This document shows positions 31,109 to 41,263 of a stretch of DNA of 64,000 nt, one piece after another. The position numbers and the translations under genes are program-made. How positions within the stretch are numbered: the first letter of the stretch is position 1; every line of letters begins with the position of its first letter. Below the pieces are notes generated by a model. That model was not told where the DNA came from and searched no databases. It saw only the letters and a list, made by a program, of their open reading frames with translations. The DNA is taken from positions 1-64,000 of the forward strand of contig JAFXFM010000021.1 of the NCBI GenBank assembly GCA_017520545.1, in the 5' to 3' direction. The stretch comes from Alistipes sp. (GTDB lineage: Bacteria; Bacteroidota; Bacteroidia; Bacteroidales; Rikenellaceae).

Positions 31109-33452
31109 TTATATATATACGTTTCACGCGCTTAGCCACCGAGGTCAGTACCTCGTAAGGTATTGTTCCAAGTACGCGTGCCATATCCTCGGCTGTGTTG
31201 CCTCGCTTGGCAGAGAAGATCTCAACGATGTCGCCCTCCTCGACACCTTCGATATCGGTGATGTCGATCATACAACTATCCATACATATATTGCCGATGG
31301 TCTTGGCGCGTTGTCCGCCTACGAGCATCTCCCACGCTCCATTTCCAAGGTGGCGGTTTAGTCCGTCGGCATAGCCGACAGGAATAGTTGCGATGCGGCT
31401 CTCCCTCTCGATTTTGCCGTTACGACCATATCCTACGGTGTTGCCCTCGTGGAGAGTGCGAATCTGCACTATGCGGGTGCGGAGTGTTGAAACGGCCTCC
31501 AACGCTTCACTCGCAGTAGTAGAGAAACCGTAAAGACCAATACCCAAGCGGCACATATCGAAGCGAGCCTCCTCGAAACGCAGCATCGCCTCCGACGCCG
31601 CAGCGTGGCGCAATGGTCGGTACGGCAACGATGCCATAATTGCGCTGCTTATGCGGTCGAATTTGGAGATCTGCTCCTTCGAGAAGTCATCTTGTGTGGT
31701 GTCGTCAGCCACGCATAGGTGGGTAAAGATTGAAGCTACACGAACGCTCTGTGCCGAGTGAGCAAGAGCCTGATTCAATGCCTCTACGTCCTCCTCCATA
31801 AAGCCGAGACGGTGCATTCCGCTGTCGATTTTGAGGTGTATCGGATAGTTTATCTTATCTGCGTGGTCCACCGCCTGAACGAACGACGAAAGCGAACGGA
31901 ACGAGTATATTTCGGGTTCGAGCGAGTGGGCAATCATTGTATCGAAACTTGCATCGTCTGCATTCAATACCACTATCGGCATCGTAATACCTCCCTCGCG
32001 TAGTGCAACGCCCTCGTCGGCAAATGCCACGGCGAGATATGCGATTCCCTGTTTTTGCAACATCTGTGCAACCTCTACTTCGCCAGCGCCATATCCCGAC
32101 GCCTTAACCATTGCGATAAGTTGTGTTGTGGAGCCTATCTTCGAGCGGAAGTAGTTGATATTTCGCGCCATAGCTTGTAAATCAACCTCCAAAACGGTGG
32201 TATGACTATGCTGCTCCAAGCGGTGTGAAAGTCGCTCCATACGGCTGGCGCGGTTACCCTTTATGAGTATTGCGTGGTCGGCGACGTCGAGTTGCGAGAT
32301 ATTTGCCATAGCCTCCTCGGTCGAGGCGAAGAATATGCTGTTCGAGTTGAAGAGTGTGCGATGCTGCGACAGAGTTGCGCCAATGCCGACAAAGTTGTCG
32401 ATACCTGCCTCACGCACCATTCTTGCAACCTCGGTATAGACATCATTGCCACTCTGCAAGATGTCCGAGAGTATTAGCATTGTTTTGCGGTGCGAAGCTA
32501 CTGAACGAAGGTTGTCCAGCGCAATTGACAATGAGTTTAAATCTGCACTATACGAGTCGTCGATAATAACCGAATTTTCTACACCCTGCTTAACCTCCAA
32601 GCGCATAGCTACGGGTTGCAACTGCGAAAAATCGGGTGCTGTGTACCCCATTTCGGCAAAGAATGTTGCTACAATCTCGGCGTTGCACTGAGAGGCGTGG
32701 TCTGCCATTTTTGGAGCAAGCGCAAAGTTCGCATCAATAAGTGTGCGGTCGCTGTATTTCGCCTTAATAGCCTCTGCCAGAGTTGAGTATGCAGAGTGAT
32801 AAATTATGGTGTTTGCCGTCTTGGCAAGGGCTATCTTTTCAGATATCTTCTCCTCTAACGAGGCGAATCCTTGTGCGTGAGCGTCGCCAATCGAGGTAAA
32901 GATGACCATATCGGGAGCGATAATGTTACGTAGTCTCTCCATCTCGCCCTTTTGCGAAATGCCCGCCTCGATAATAGCCACATTGTATGTGTTATCCAAC
33001 ATCAGTAGCGACAACGCCACTCCCAACTGCGAGTTGTAGCTACGTGGCGAGCGGAAAATTTTTGCATCACGCGGGGCACACTGTGCAATCCACTCCTTAA
33101 CTGTGGTCTTTCCATTCGAGCCCGTGATAGCCACTACCTTGCCTCCGAACTGCTTGCGGTGGTGTGTTGCCAAGGCCTGCAATGCTACAAGCGAATTATT
33201 GACTATCACAGCGCCACAACCCTCTCCGAGAGATACTGCGTGCTCCACCATAAAAGCCTTTACGCCACGCTCCTGCACCTCCGAAATATGGTTGTGTGCA
33301 TCGTGATTAACACCCTGCATTGCCACAAAAAGTGTATCGCCGGTCATTGCATACGAGCGGCTGTCGGTAGCAACTGCCGTTACCTCCAAATCGCAACCTG
33401 CGAGGTTGCCTCCCACAATGCGTGCTATGTCGGAAAGGTTGTATTTCATCAT
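31101..33452 (-). CDS. MurF-alanine racemase fusion protein
   Basis: The 783-residue protein joins a MurF ligase (residues ~1-430; ATP site AITGSNGKTTVKEW, substrate region SIGDAHAQGF) to an alanine racemase (about 440-783; PLP lysine in AMVKASGYGAGE, catalytic Tyr region TVGYGRNGKIER, IPVGYADGLNR). The racemase makes D-Ala and MurF adds D-Ala-D-Ala to the UDP-MurNAc-tripeptide, so the fusion links two peptidoglycan steps; the D-Ala-D-Ala ligase is separate. Such fusions are typical of Bacteroidetes. ATG codons at 33452 and 33449 are both possible. It abuts mutS2 directly. Confidence 0.95.
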   Translation of the reverse strand: MMKYNLSDIARIVGGNLAGCDLEVTAVATDSRSYAMTGDTLFVAMQGVNHDAHNHISEVQERGVKAFMVEHAVSLGEGCGAVIVNNSLVALQALATHHRKQFGGKVVAITGSNGKTTVKEWIAQCAPRDAKIFRSPRSYNSQLGVALSLLMLDNTYNVAIIEAGISQKGEMERLRNIIAPDMVIFTSIGDAHAQGFASLEEKISEKIALAKTANTIIYHSAYSTLAEAIKAKYSDRTLIDANFALAPKMADHASQCNAEIVATFFAEMGYTAPDFSQLQPVAMRLEVKQGVENSVIIDDSYSADLNSLSIALDNLRSVASHRKTMLILSDILQSGNDVYTEVARMVREAGIDNFVGIGATLSQHRTLFNSNSIFFASTEEAMANISQLDVADHAILIKGNRASRMERLSHRLEQHSHTTVLEVDLQAMARNINYFRSKIGSTTQLIAMVKASGYGAGEVEVAQMLQKQGIAYLAVAFADEGVALREGGITMPIVVLNADDASFDTMIAHSLEPEIYSFRSLSSFVQAVDHADKINYPIHLKIDSGMHRLGFMEEDVEALNQALAHSAQSVRVASIFTHLCVADDTTQDDFSKEQISKFDRISSAIMASLPYRPLRHAAASEAMLRFEEARFDMCRLGIGLYGFSTTASEALEAVSTLRTRIVQIRTLHEGNTVGYGRNGKIERESRIATIPVGYADGLNRHLGNGAWEMLVGGQRAKTIGNICMDSCMIDITDIEGVEEGDIVEIFSAKRGNTAEDMARVLGTIPYEVLTSVAKRVKRIYINE

Positions 33453-35969
33453 CTATTCCTTAAAAGTTACTATTGTTATGCCGGAGCCACCTCGGTCGGG
33501 GTGGTCGTCGGTAGCGCTTGCCACCTGTGGTAGCGAGCGGAGGTATCTGCGTACCTCCTCTTTGAGCGCACCCGTACCTTTGCCGTGCAGAATTGTTACA
33601 CTGCCTACGCCTACCATCAATGCATCATCGACCAAGGTCTGGACCCTCTCCAATGCCTCTACTACACGCTCACCGCGAATATCAATCTGCGAACGGAAGT
33701 TCAAACGGCGTTGAGAGATATCGGCAGAGATAACGGTGCGAGGGGTTTCGGGACGAGTCATTCGCTTAAATTCCGCTGAGGATATAACCTCCAAACGTGC
33801 CGTTTCGACAGTTGTAAGTATCTGCCCAAACGCCACTTGTGCCCTCTTTCCACGCACCTCTTTAACTACGCCTACGCCATTCTGCCCCATAAGGCGGACC
33901 TTTGCACCCACCTCCAAAGGCAGGGCTCTCTTTGTTGGTTGTGCAACCTCTTTTATCTGCTTCTCTGCCGGGTTGTTTTTGCGCTCTTCGCGTCGCTGCT
34001 GACGACGGCGAAGTCGCTCCATTTCGCGCTCTATGCGCTCGTTTGCCTCGGAGTTATCCGTCTCAATCTCCTCGCGGAAATCCTCGAACTCGCGACGCAA
34101 AATTTTGGTCTGCTCCTTTTCGGCTTGTGCTTCACGAATACCTTTAATGGTATTCTCGATTTGACGATTTGCCTCCGCCACCAGCTCCTTTGCCTGTGCC
34201 TTCGCCTCGTGGATAATGCGGTTACGCTCCTCGCGTATATTTGAGAGCTTTTCGCTCAACACCTGCTCCATCTCCTCGACTTTGCGATCGGTCTGGCGAA
34301 TGCGCTCACGCTTCTGTGCCCAATAGTGCTTGTCGCGGGCAACTTCGCGTAACTGTTTCTCCAAGTCGATATGTTCCGAGCCCGCCTTCTCCTTTGCCGA
34401 GGCTATAATATCCTCGGAAAGACCAATTTTTCGGGCAATCTCTATGGCAAAAGAACTTCCCGGCTTACCACTCTCCAAGCGGAAGAGTGGACGTATATTC
34501 TGCACGTCGAACATCATCGCACCATTCACCACGCCCTCGTGGTTCGAGGCGTAATACTTGATGTTGGAGTAGTGGGTGGTGATAACGCCATAACAGCCGC
34601 TCGCTACCAACTTCTCGAGTATAGCCTCGGCAATAGCCGAGCCAATCACAGGCTCTGTTCCCGAGCCAAACTCGTCGATAAGTACCATTGTGCGACCATC
34701 TGCTCCTGCTACCATTGCCTTCATATTTAGAAGGTGTGAGGAGTAGGTTGATAGATCGTTGTCGATGGATTGTTCGTCGCCTATATTTATGTAGATTTTG
34801 TTGAAGACGGGGAGTTCGCTCACCTCCGATGCGGTGATAGGGTAGCCACATTGGAACATATACTGTAAAAGACCTATGGTCTTTAAACAGACCGATTTTC
34901 CACCCGCATTGGGTCCCGAAATGACCATTATACGCCTCTCGCTGTCCAGCTCTACGTCGAGCGGAACGACTGTGCGCTTCTGGCGTTTGAGCGACTGCGC
35001 CAACAGTGGGTGTTTTGCTGTGCGCAGCACCAGGTGGCTCTCTCTCGATATGATAGGTCGTCCTGCACTATTCTCGACCGCCCAGCGAGCCTTGGCGCGA
35101 ACCATATCGACTACCGCCATAAACTCCTCGGTGCGCTCCACCTCTTTTATGTCGCTGCGTACAACGTCGGTGAAGGCTGTCAATATGCGGACTATCTCTC
35201 GGCGCTCCTCATACTCCAATTCGCGCAGCATATTGTTCAACTCCACAACCTCGGCGGGTTCGACGTAGAAGGTTTTGCCTGTGGCCGATTCGTCGTGAAT
35301 AAAACCCTGCAACTTGCGCTTGTTTGCTGCCGTAACTGGAATTACGGCGCGTCCCTCACGAATGGAAATCGAGGCGTCGCTATCGACTATGCCACTCGAC
35401 TTTGCCGACTGCAAAATCGCCTGCAAACGCTTCGATACCTGACCTTCGTGGCGACGAATCTGTTGGCGAATTTGTCGCAACTCCTCCGAAGCGCCATCGC
35501 GCACTACACCCTTATCGTCGATGATTCGGCGGATATCCGCCACAATGTTCCAAAGCGCCTTAACCGGCTTTGCAAGCGAGGTTAAAGTGGGGTACTGCTC
35601 GGTGTTGCTCTTGTGTAAAAACTGCACGAAGTCGCCTGCCGAAATCAGTGCTTTGCCCAACTGCACAACCTCTGCCACCTCCAAGAATGTTCCCTCGACC
35701 TTTGCCTTTTCGACAATCTCGGCGATATCGTAGAACTCCTCGGTCGGAGCCTCTCGCTCGGAGAGGAGAATTTGTCGCATCTCCTCCGCCAAGGCGTGTC
35801 GGTACTCTATCTCTTGTTCGTTGGCGGTAAAACCCTCCTCGGCGAGCAAATTGCGGGCGTGTTGCATTGTACACAACGCAACACACTGCTCCCGAATGGT
35901 GCTAAAACCAATCTTCTCCTCAAAGTTGGATGGGTATATGACACTCTTTGGTACCGCCACCACTCTCAA
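33453..35969 (-). CDS. mutS2: MutS2 endonuclease/ATPase with Smr domain
   Basis: The ~838-residue protein has a core/clamp region, ATPase Walker A ISGPNAGGKSVCLKT and Walker B MVLIDEFGSGTEP, a long coiled coil rich in Arg/Glu, and a C-terminal Smr nuclease domain (QIDIRGERVVEALE, ILHGKGTGALKEEVRRYL). MutS2 suppresses recombination and, in some bacteria, acts on collided ribosomes. There is no ATG near the start; TTG (35969) or GTG (35963 or 35960) must be used, and homologous sequence begins at about VIYPSNFEEKIGF. It starts 8 bases after the MlaD-like gene and is followed immediately by murF-alr. Confidence 0.93.
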   Translation of the reverse strand: MRVVAVPKSVIYPSNFEEKIGFSTIREQCVALCTMQHARNLLAEEGFTANEQEIEYRHALAEEMRQILLSEREAPTEEFYDIAEIVEKAKVEGTFLEVAEVVQLGKALISAGDFVQFLHKSNTEQYPTLTSLAKPVKALWNIVADIRRIIDDKGVVRDGASEELRQIRQQIRRHEGQVSKRLQAILQSAKSSGIVDSDASISIREGRAVIPVTAANKRKLQGFIHDESATGKTFYVEPAEVVELNNMLRELEYEERREIVRILTAFTDVVRSDIKEVERTEEFMAVVDMVRAKARWAVENSAGRPIISRESHLVLRTAKHPLLAQSLKRQKRTVVPLDVELDSERRIMVISGPNAGGKSVCLKTIGLLQYMFQCGYPITASEVSELPVFNKIYINIGDEQSIDNDLSTYSSHLLNMKAMVAGADGRTMVLIDEFGSGTEPVIGSAIAEAILEKLVASGCYGVITTHYSNIKYYASNHEGVVNGAMMFDVQNIRPLFRLESGKPGSSFAIEIARKIGLSEDIIASAKEKAGSEHIDLEKQLREVARDKHYWAQKRERIRQTDRKVEEMEQVLSEKLSNIREERNRIIHEAKAQAKELVAEANRQIENTIKGIREAQAEKEQTKILRREFEDFREEIETDNSEANERIEREMERLRRRQQRREERKNNPAEKQIKEVAQPTKRALPLEVGAKVRLMGQNGVGVVKEVRGKRAQVAFGQILTTVETARLEVISSAEFKRMTRPETPRTVISADISQRRLNFRSQIDIRGERVVEALERVQTLVDDALMVGVGSVTILHGKGTGALKEEVRRYLRSLPQVASATDDHPDRGGSGITIVTFKE

Positions 35970-35977
35970 TATCTAAA

Positions 35978-36940
35978 CTATTTTGCCTTCTCCGCCTTTC
36001 TCTTCTCGCGGTCGGCTTTGCGTGCAGCCTTGTCGGCCTGCTTCTCCTCGTAGGTCTTCTTTCCGAATACGGTTACGTTGATGTAACGCTTCGGATTCTC
36101 CTTCAAATCGGCCAACAATACCGAGAGGTTCTGCGATGCTTGTGCCAGCTCCTTGTACAACTTCTCGTCCGAAACGAGGTTGCCGAGTGAGCCCTGACCG
36201 CTATTAACCTTTGCCAAGAGAGCATCAACCTCCGAGATTGCCTTGTTGAGTTTCTCACCAAGATTTTGGTCGCTCAACGACTTCGATACGGTGTTGATGT
36301 TGGTTACGATGCTATCCAGCTTTGAGCTGTTCTGGTTGAGTGTAGCGCAGAAACCGTCGATGTTGCCGATGATGTTCGAACGCTTCAAATCAGCCATTAC
36401 AGTGTTGAGGCTTGCGATAGCCGCAGTGATATTTCTCGAGTTGCCATCAACGAGGCTGTCTACGCCCGAGATGGTGTTGTTGAGATTGTCGAGCAACTCC
36501 ACTACGCGTACTTTGATATCGCCCAGCTCATTTGCGAGCGTGTCGAACATATCGAGCTGAACGCCCGACTGAATGGTATCATTGTTCTTCAAAAAATCTG
36601 TCGCTTCACCCATCTTAATCTCGATAGACTTTCCGCCCATCAGACCTGCACTGAACATTACGGCCTTCGAGTCGCTCGGAATGTCGAACTCGCTGCTTAC
36701 CGAGAGGGTAACGTCTACGCCGCCGTTATCTTTGTTTACCTCTACGCCTGTAACCTGGCCAACTTTTACGCCGTTGATGACAATGGCAGCTGCATCCTGC
36801 AAGCCTATTACATTCTCGTAGTGTGCTGTGTAGGTGCGAGTGCGGCCAAAGATATCAAGACCACTCAAAAAGCGGATACCCGCCCAAGCACAAAGCAGTA
36901 TTACTACTGCGTAGATTCCAATTTTTACCTCTTTTTTCAT
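35978..36940 (-). CDS. MlaD-like MCE-domain lipid transport protein
   Basis: The 320-residue protein has an N-terminal membrane anchor (VKIGIYAVVILLCAWAGI) followed by an MCE domain (YENVIGLQDAAAIVINGVK, VGQVTGVEV, SAGLMGGKSIEI). A long helical region and a Lys-rich C-terminus (KADREKRKAEKAK) follow. MCE proteins bind lipid in the periplasm and work with an ABC transporter in the inner membrane for retrograde phospholipid transport. The permease and ATPase are not in this window. It lies between the amidase and mutS2 in a minus-strand operon. Confidence 0.88.
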   Translation of the reverse strand: MKKEVKIGIYAVVILLCAWAGIRFLSGLDIFGRTRTYTAHYENVIGLQDAAAIVINGVKVGQVTGVEVNKDNGGVDVTLSVSSEFDIPSDSKAVMFSAGLMGGKSIEIKMGEATDFLKNNDTIQSGVQLDMFDTLANELGDIKVRVVELLDNLNNTISGVDSLVDGNSRNITAAIASLNTVMADLKRSNIIGNIDGFCATLNQNSSKLDSIVTNINTVSKSLSDQNLGEKLNKAISEVDALLAKVNSGQGSLGNLVSDEKLYKELAQASQNLSVLLADLKENPKRYINVTVFGKKTYEEKQADKAARKADREKRKAEKAK

Positions 36941-37004
36941 CTTCGTAAATTCTTAATTGAACTATATTATTTTCTGTTTTTACCTACTGTTTTGATAGTG
37001 CTTT

Positions 37005-38246
37005 TTATCTGTTGTATGGTACGACGAATGCTCTCGGGTACTCTGTGTGCACATCATCGAGATACTTACGAGCCTCGTCCGCGCTTGCAAAGTCGCCATA
37101 ACAATATCTGTACTTAACATCGCCCGGAAGCTCCATAATCCACACCTTGTTGCGAAGCCATTTGAAACGCTCCTCGGTGATAGCAACCTTCGCATTTCCC
37201 GCCATTATCTGTATCGTGTAGCGCTTTTCGCTCTTCTGTGGCTTGGTGTTTGGCGCAGGTTGAGGTTCGCTCCTCTCCGTTACCGGTTTTTTCTCCTCAA
37301 CTTTCGTCTTTTCGGTATTTTCCACCTTCTCAACCTTTGGTTTCTCTACCTCCTTTGCTTTCGGCTTTTCCGCCTTCGGTTTCTCAGCCTGTTCACTCTT
37401 TTTGGCTGCACCCTGAGGGTTCTCCACGAGCAACGAGCGATTTACAACGTCGATATATCTCTCTATTGCGCGGAATAGTGCCGCAGCAATCTTCTTCTGT
37501 CCCTCCTCCGAGGTGATGATTTTTAAATCCTCGGGGTTGGTCATAAAGCCTATCTCGGTAAGGACACTCGGCATATCGGTTGAGTAGAGCACCTTCAAAG
37601 GCTGTCCGCGTACGCCGTGGTCGCGATAACCAAGACCCGCATACTCGTCCTGAATAAATCGTCCCAACATCTCGCTGTACATACCATACGTATATTGCAG
37701 GTTCTGAATGTAGGCACGAACTATTGTGGCTGTTTTTTGGTCCGACATATCGAGCAACTCCTCCTTGTTGTTGGCATAGAGCGCATTCTCGTTTCGGCTC
37801 TTCTCACCTGTGGTTTCGCCCATAATAAGAGTTAGTGTTCCCCTTACCTCCGACTTGTTGGGCATTGCGTTGGAGTGGACCGATACGAATAGGTCGGCAT
37901 TGTTGCGGTGCGCGATGTTGGCACGCTCCTGCAAGTCGGCACCGAGGACGCTCGACAGCATCGTATCTACTGTGCGCGTATAAACGACCTTTACATTTGG
38001 CATCTTTTTTTCAATAAGGGCACCAAGTTTGAGTACTACTTGCAGATTTATGTCCTTTTCGGCAACACCTCCGACGCACGCTCCTGGAAAGCGGCCGCCG
38101 TGTCCGGCGTCGAGAGCTATCACTTTTACGCCCTGCGCACTCCTCTCCTCTCCACGGGTTGTGCACGGGAGGAGCAATGCGCTTATTGCTATTGCCGTCG
38201 CCAAATACTTACCAAATGGTCGAAAGTTCTTCATAAAGTTTGTCAT
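37005..38246 (-). CDS. N-acetylmuramoyl-L-alanine amidase with SPOR domain
   Basis: The 413-residue protein has a signal peptide (KYLATAIAISALLLPC), an Amidase_3 domain with the zinc ligands (LDAGHGGRFPG, VHSN, and the conserved Glu in LTEIGFM), a Lys/Pro/Glu-rich linker (~residues 275-335) and a C-terminal SPOR-like domain (YTIQIMAGN, ASADEARKYLDD). It cuts the amide bond between muramic acid and stem peptide, probably at division septa where SPOR binds denuded glycan. It is the first gene of the amidase-mlaD-mutS2-murF/alr-rsmI operon and is divergent from lptD. Confidence 0.93.
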   Translation of the reverse strand: MTNFMKNFRPFGKYLATAIAISALLLPCTTRGEERSAQGVKVIALDAGHGGRFPGACVGGVAEKDINLQVVLKLGALIEKKMPNVKVVYTRTVDTMLSSVLGADLQERANIAHRNNADLFVSVHSNAMPNKSEVRGTLTLIMGETTGEKSRNENALYANNKEELLDMSDQKTATIVRAYIQNLQYTYGMYSEMLGRFIQDEYAGLGYRDHGVRGQPLKVLYSTDMPSVLTEIGFMTNPEDLKIITSEEGQKKIAAALFRAIERYIDVVNRSLLVENPQGAAKKSEQAEKPKAEKPKAKEVEKPKVEKVENTEKTKVEEKKPVTERSEPQPAPNTKPQKSEKRYTIQIMAGNAKVAITEERFKWLRNKVWIMELPGDVKYRYCYGDFASADEARKYLDDVHTEYPRAFVVPYNR

Positions 38247-38319
38247 ATCCGCTTTTTTTACTATCTTTACGCGCTGAAAAAAGCGCGTGCCCGTGCGTAT
38301 AGGGCTGTGTTTTATCGGT

Positions 38320-38343
38320 TTTGCCGACGCGTCGGCAAAGGTA
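38320..38343. promoter_or_regulatory. 20-bp perfect palindrome overlapping the amidase promoter
   Basis: A perfect palindrome (half-site TTTGCCGACG, 38320-38339) lies between the divergent amidase and lptD genes. It overlaps TACCTTTG on the minus strand (38343-38336), a -7 box for the amidase. It is a good candidate operator, or a transcription-start hairpin. Confidence 0.6.
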
Positions 38344-38352
38344 CGAAAAATT

Positions 38353-41199
38353 TTGGAATTTTTGAAACATTTTAGGCTAAAATATCTCGTTTTGGTGGTT
38401 ATTGCGTTGGTTATGACTCACGCAGTGCTTGGATCTGCCGTTTCGCGACCTGTTGTGGAGTGGGCGACAGAGCAGGTGCGTGGTGGCGATTCGCTTGCTG
38501 CACAAGCCGCTGTAACAGATACTATAAAGGCAGATACTGCCAAACCTGCTCCACAAGAGCCTGTGCGTCGTTCACGTAGGCGTGCCGCTGCCAGACGGAG
38601 TGCGGAGGGCGTGGCAGTGGAGGCAAAAAATGATACGCTGGCAAAACCCGATAGTCTTGCCCCTATACCAATCTCGAAGCGCGACACTACAAGCAAGAAG
38701 AAGGGCTCGATGATTGACGAAATTATCTCGGGAAAGAATACCGACTCGCTCCATTACGATGTGCGTAATAAAAAGGTCTATATATACAATCAGGGCGATA
38801 TCAAGTATGAAAATATGGGTCTGCAAGCCGACTATATGCAGATTGATATGAATACCAAAGAGATATACGCTTTCGGTAAGGCGGATTCGGTCGATGGTAA
38901 GCCTAAAAATACCCACCCTGTATTCAGCGAGGGAGGCTCGTCATACACGATGGATACCATCACCTACAACTTTGGCTCGAAGAAGGCCTTTATTCAGGGT
39001 GTTGCCACGCAGGAGGGTGATGGCTGGTTGGTCGGTAGTCAGATTAAGAAGATGCCGGATAACTCAATCAATATCCGCCACGGAAAGTATACCACTTGCG
39101 ACCATACCGAGAACCCGCACTTCTACCTTGCAATGACCAAGGCGAAGGTTATTCCGGGTAAAAAGATTATTACGGGTCCTGCCTATTTGGTGATGCACGA
39201 TGTACCAATCTACTTCGCTTGTATTCCGGAGGGCTTCTTCCCAATCAACTTGGGTCCGAAGTCGGGCTTGTTGATGCCTTCCTACGGTGAGGACGCCTCG
39301 CGAGGCTTCTTTATACGAGGTTTGGGCTACTACTTCATCATCAACAAGCATATCGACCTCGCCCTTACAGGTGGTATATACACGCTCGGCTCGTGGGAGG
39401 TGAGCGCCTCTTCGCGCTATGTCAAGCGATATAAGTATCGAGGAAATCTCAACTTCGACTTTTCGTCTGTAAAGACGGGCGACAAGGGTGAACCCGACTA
39501 TATCAAGCAGAACAACTTCCGCTTCACTTGGACTCACTCGCAGGACCCTAAGGCGAACCCGGGTTCGACATTCTCGGCTTCGGTAAACCTCTCGTCGAGC
39601 GGCTATTCGCGTTATTCGGCAACCACGCTGAACGACATTCTCGCTACACAGACCAACTCCTCGATATCCTACTCGAAGAGCTGGGCAGGAACGCCGTTTT
39701 CGCTCTCGATGAACTTCGCCGTGTCGCAGAACTCGCAGACACGACAGTTGGCCATTACCTTGCCGAATATCGTCTTTAATGTGGCGCGAGTCTATCCGTT
39801 CAAGCGCAAGGAGTCGATGGGCAAACAACGTTGGTACGAGAAGATTGGATTTACCTACTCGGCAAAACTCACCAACTCGGTAACAACGCCCGAGAAGGAT
39901 ATCTTTACGATGCAGACTTTGAAGAATATGCGTAACGGCGTAGAGCATACATTGCCTATTTCGACATCGATAAATCTCTTCAAGTATATCAACATCTCGC
40001 CATCGTTCAACTACTCGGAGCGTTGGTACTTCTCGCGTCAGCACCAGCGCTGGAATCCCGATACCAATCAGGTCGAGACGCTCGATCCTGAATATGGTTT
40101 CTACCGTATCTACAACTATAACGCTTCGATTTCGGCAAATACCACCATCTATGGTATGTGGCAGATGAAGAAAAAGACGGCGAAGGTGCAGGCGGTACGC
40201 CACACCATAACTCCGCAAATAGGCTTCTCGTATGCGCCGGATTTCAGCAAGCAGAAGTATGGCTACTACGAAACTGTGCAGACCGATTCGCTCGGTAGCT
40301 ACAGGGTCTATTCTCCATACTCTAATCAGCCGTATGGTGTGCCGGGAGCAGGACAACAGGCGAATTTGAACTTCTCGCTCTCGCAGTCGCTGGAAATGAA
40401 GGTGTTGAGTAAGCGCGACACTACGGGTGTGAAGAAGATTAAACTTATCGACGAGCTGCGTATCAGCGGTTCATATAACTTCCTTGCCGACTCGCTCAAA
40501 TTATCGAACTTGCCTATTTCGTTCCGTACGACAATTTATAAGAACTTCGGTTTGAACTTATCGTTTACACTCGACCCTTACTATGTGGCTCCTAACGGAA
40601 CGCGTACCAACACTTTGTGGGTCAAGGCGCGTAAGGCGGGTGGAAGCAGAAACAGGCTCGGTTTGATCACAAGTACGGGATGGAGTTTTGGTTACACCTT
40701 CAAATCGCGAGAAAACAAGTCGCAACCTGCGATGAACGATATCAACTCCATACCTCCGGAGTACTTTAATCCATTCTCCGACCCGTATGGTCTGATGGAC
40801 CCTCTGCTGCGACGGCGGTATATGGCGAATGCATACTACGACTTCTCGATACCGTGGAATATAGGTTTCAACTACGTCATAAGTTATGGTATCAGTTACG
40901 TCAATAACGGCACGACGGGTTATAAACGGAATGTGTCGCAGACGATAGGTTTCAATGGTAGTGTGAATTTGACGCCAAAGACGGGTATCTCATTTACGAC
41001 AGGTTTTGATATTCAAAATCGAAAACTTACCACCACGTCGATCTCTATTACGCGAGATTTGCACTGTTGGCAGATGTCGTTTGTGTGGATTCCGTTCGGA
41101 ACGCATAAGAGTTGGAGCTTCAATATCGGAGTTAAAGCGGCGTCGCTTGCAGACTTGAAGTACGACAAGAGTCAATCGATGTACGACAACCTCTTCTAA
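38353..41199 (+). CDS. lptD: LptD-like LPS-assembly outer membrane protein
   Basis: TTG at 38353 gives 948 residues and retains the signal peptide (LKYLVLVVIALVMTHAVLG); GTG at 38287 would run through the palindrome and is unlikely, and ATG at 38413 would lose the signal. After a Ser/Arg-rich linker, an OstA-like periplasmic domain (LHYDVRNKKVYIYNQGDIKY, ADYMQIDMNTKEIYAFG) is followed by the LptD barrel (VMHDVPIYFACIPEGFFPI, then many alternating Tyr/Ser strands) to the C-terminal F. It inserts lipopolysaccharide into the outer leaflet together with LptE. It is divergent from the amidase and stands alone. Confidence 0.9.
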   Translation: MEFLKHFRLKYLVLVVIALVMTHAVLGSAVSRPVVEWATEQVRGGDSLAAQAAVTDTIKADTAKPAPQEPVRRSRRRAAARRSAEGVAVEAKNDTLAKPDSLAPIPISKRDTTSKKKGSMIDEIISGKNTDSLHYDVRNKKVYIYNQGDIKYENMGLQADYMQIDMNTKEIYAFGKADSVDGKPKNTHPVFSEGGSSYTMDTITYNFGSKKAFIQGVATQEGDGWLVGSQIKKMPDNSINIRHGKYTTCDHTENPHFYLAMTKAKVIPGKKIITGPAYLVMHDVPIYFACIPEGFFPINLGPKSGLLMPSYGEDASRGFFIRGLGYYFIINKHIDLALTGGIYTLGSWEVSASSRYVKRYKYRGNLNFDFSSVKTGDKGEPDYIKQNNFRFTWTHSQDPKANPGSTFSASVNLSSSGYSRYSATTLNDILATQTNSSISYSKSWAGTPFSLSMNFAVSQNSQTRQLAITLPNIVFNVARVYPFKRKESMGKQRWYEKIGFTYSAKLTNSVTTPEKDIFTMQTLKNMRNGVEHTLPISTSINLFKYINISPSFNYSERWYFSRQHQRWNPDTNQVETLDPEYGFYRIYNYNASISANTTIYGMWQMKKKTAKVQAVRHTITPQIGFSYAPDFSKQKYGYYETVQTDSLGSYRVYSPYSNQPYGVPGAGQQANLNFSLSQSLEMKVLSKRDTTGVKKIKLIDELRISGSYNFLADSLKLSNLPISFRTTIYKNFGLNLSFTLDPYYVAPNGTRTNTLWVKARKAGGSRNRLGLITSTGWSFGYTFKSRENKSQPAMNDINSIPPEYFNPFSDPYGLMDPLLRRRYMANAYYDFSIPWNIGFNYVISYGISYVNNGTTGYKRNVSQTIGFNGSVNLTPKTGISFTTGFDIQNRKLTTTSISITRDLHCWQMSFVWIPFGTHKSWSFNIGVKAASLADLKYDKSQSMYDNLF

Positions 41200-41263
41200 T
41201 GGAGAGCATAAACGGTACATCTTTTGCGCAAATATAAAACAGAGTATGATAAAATTTTGAGAT

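Noticed and set aside
39064..40356. 430-codon minus-strand frame inside lptD
   Set aside because: The LptD reading has signal peptide, OstA-like and barrel segments throughout; the reverse frame is Arg-rich and featureless.
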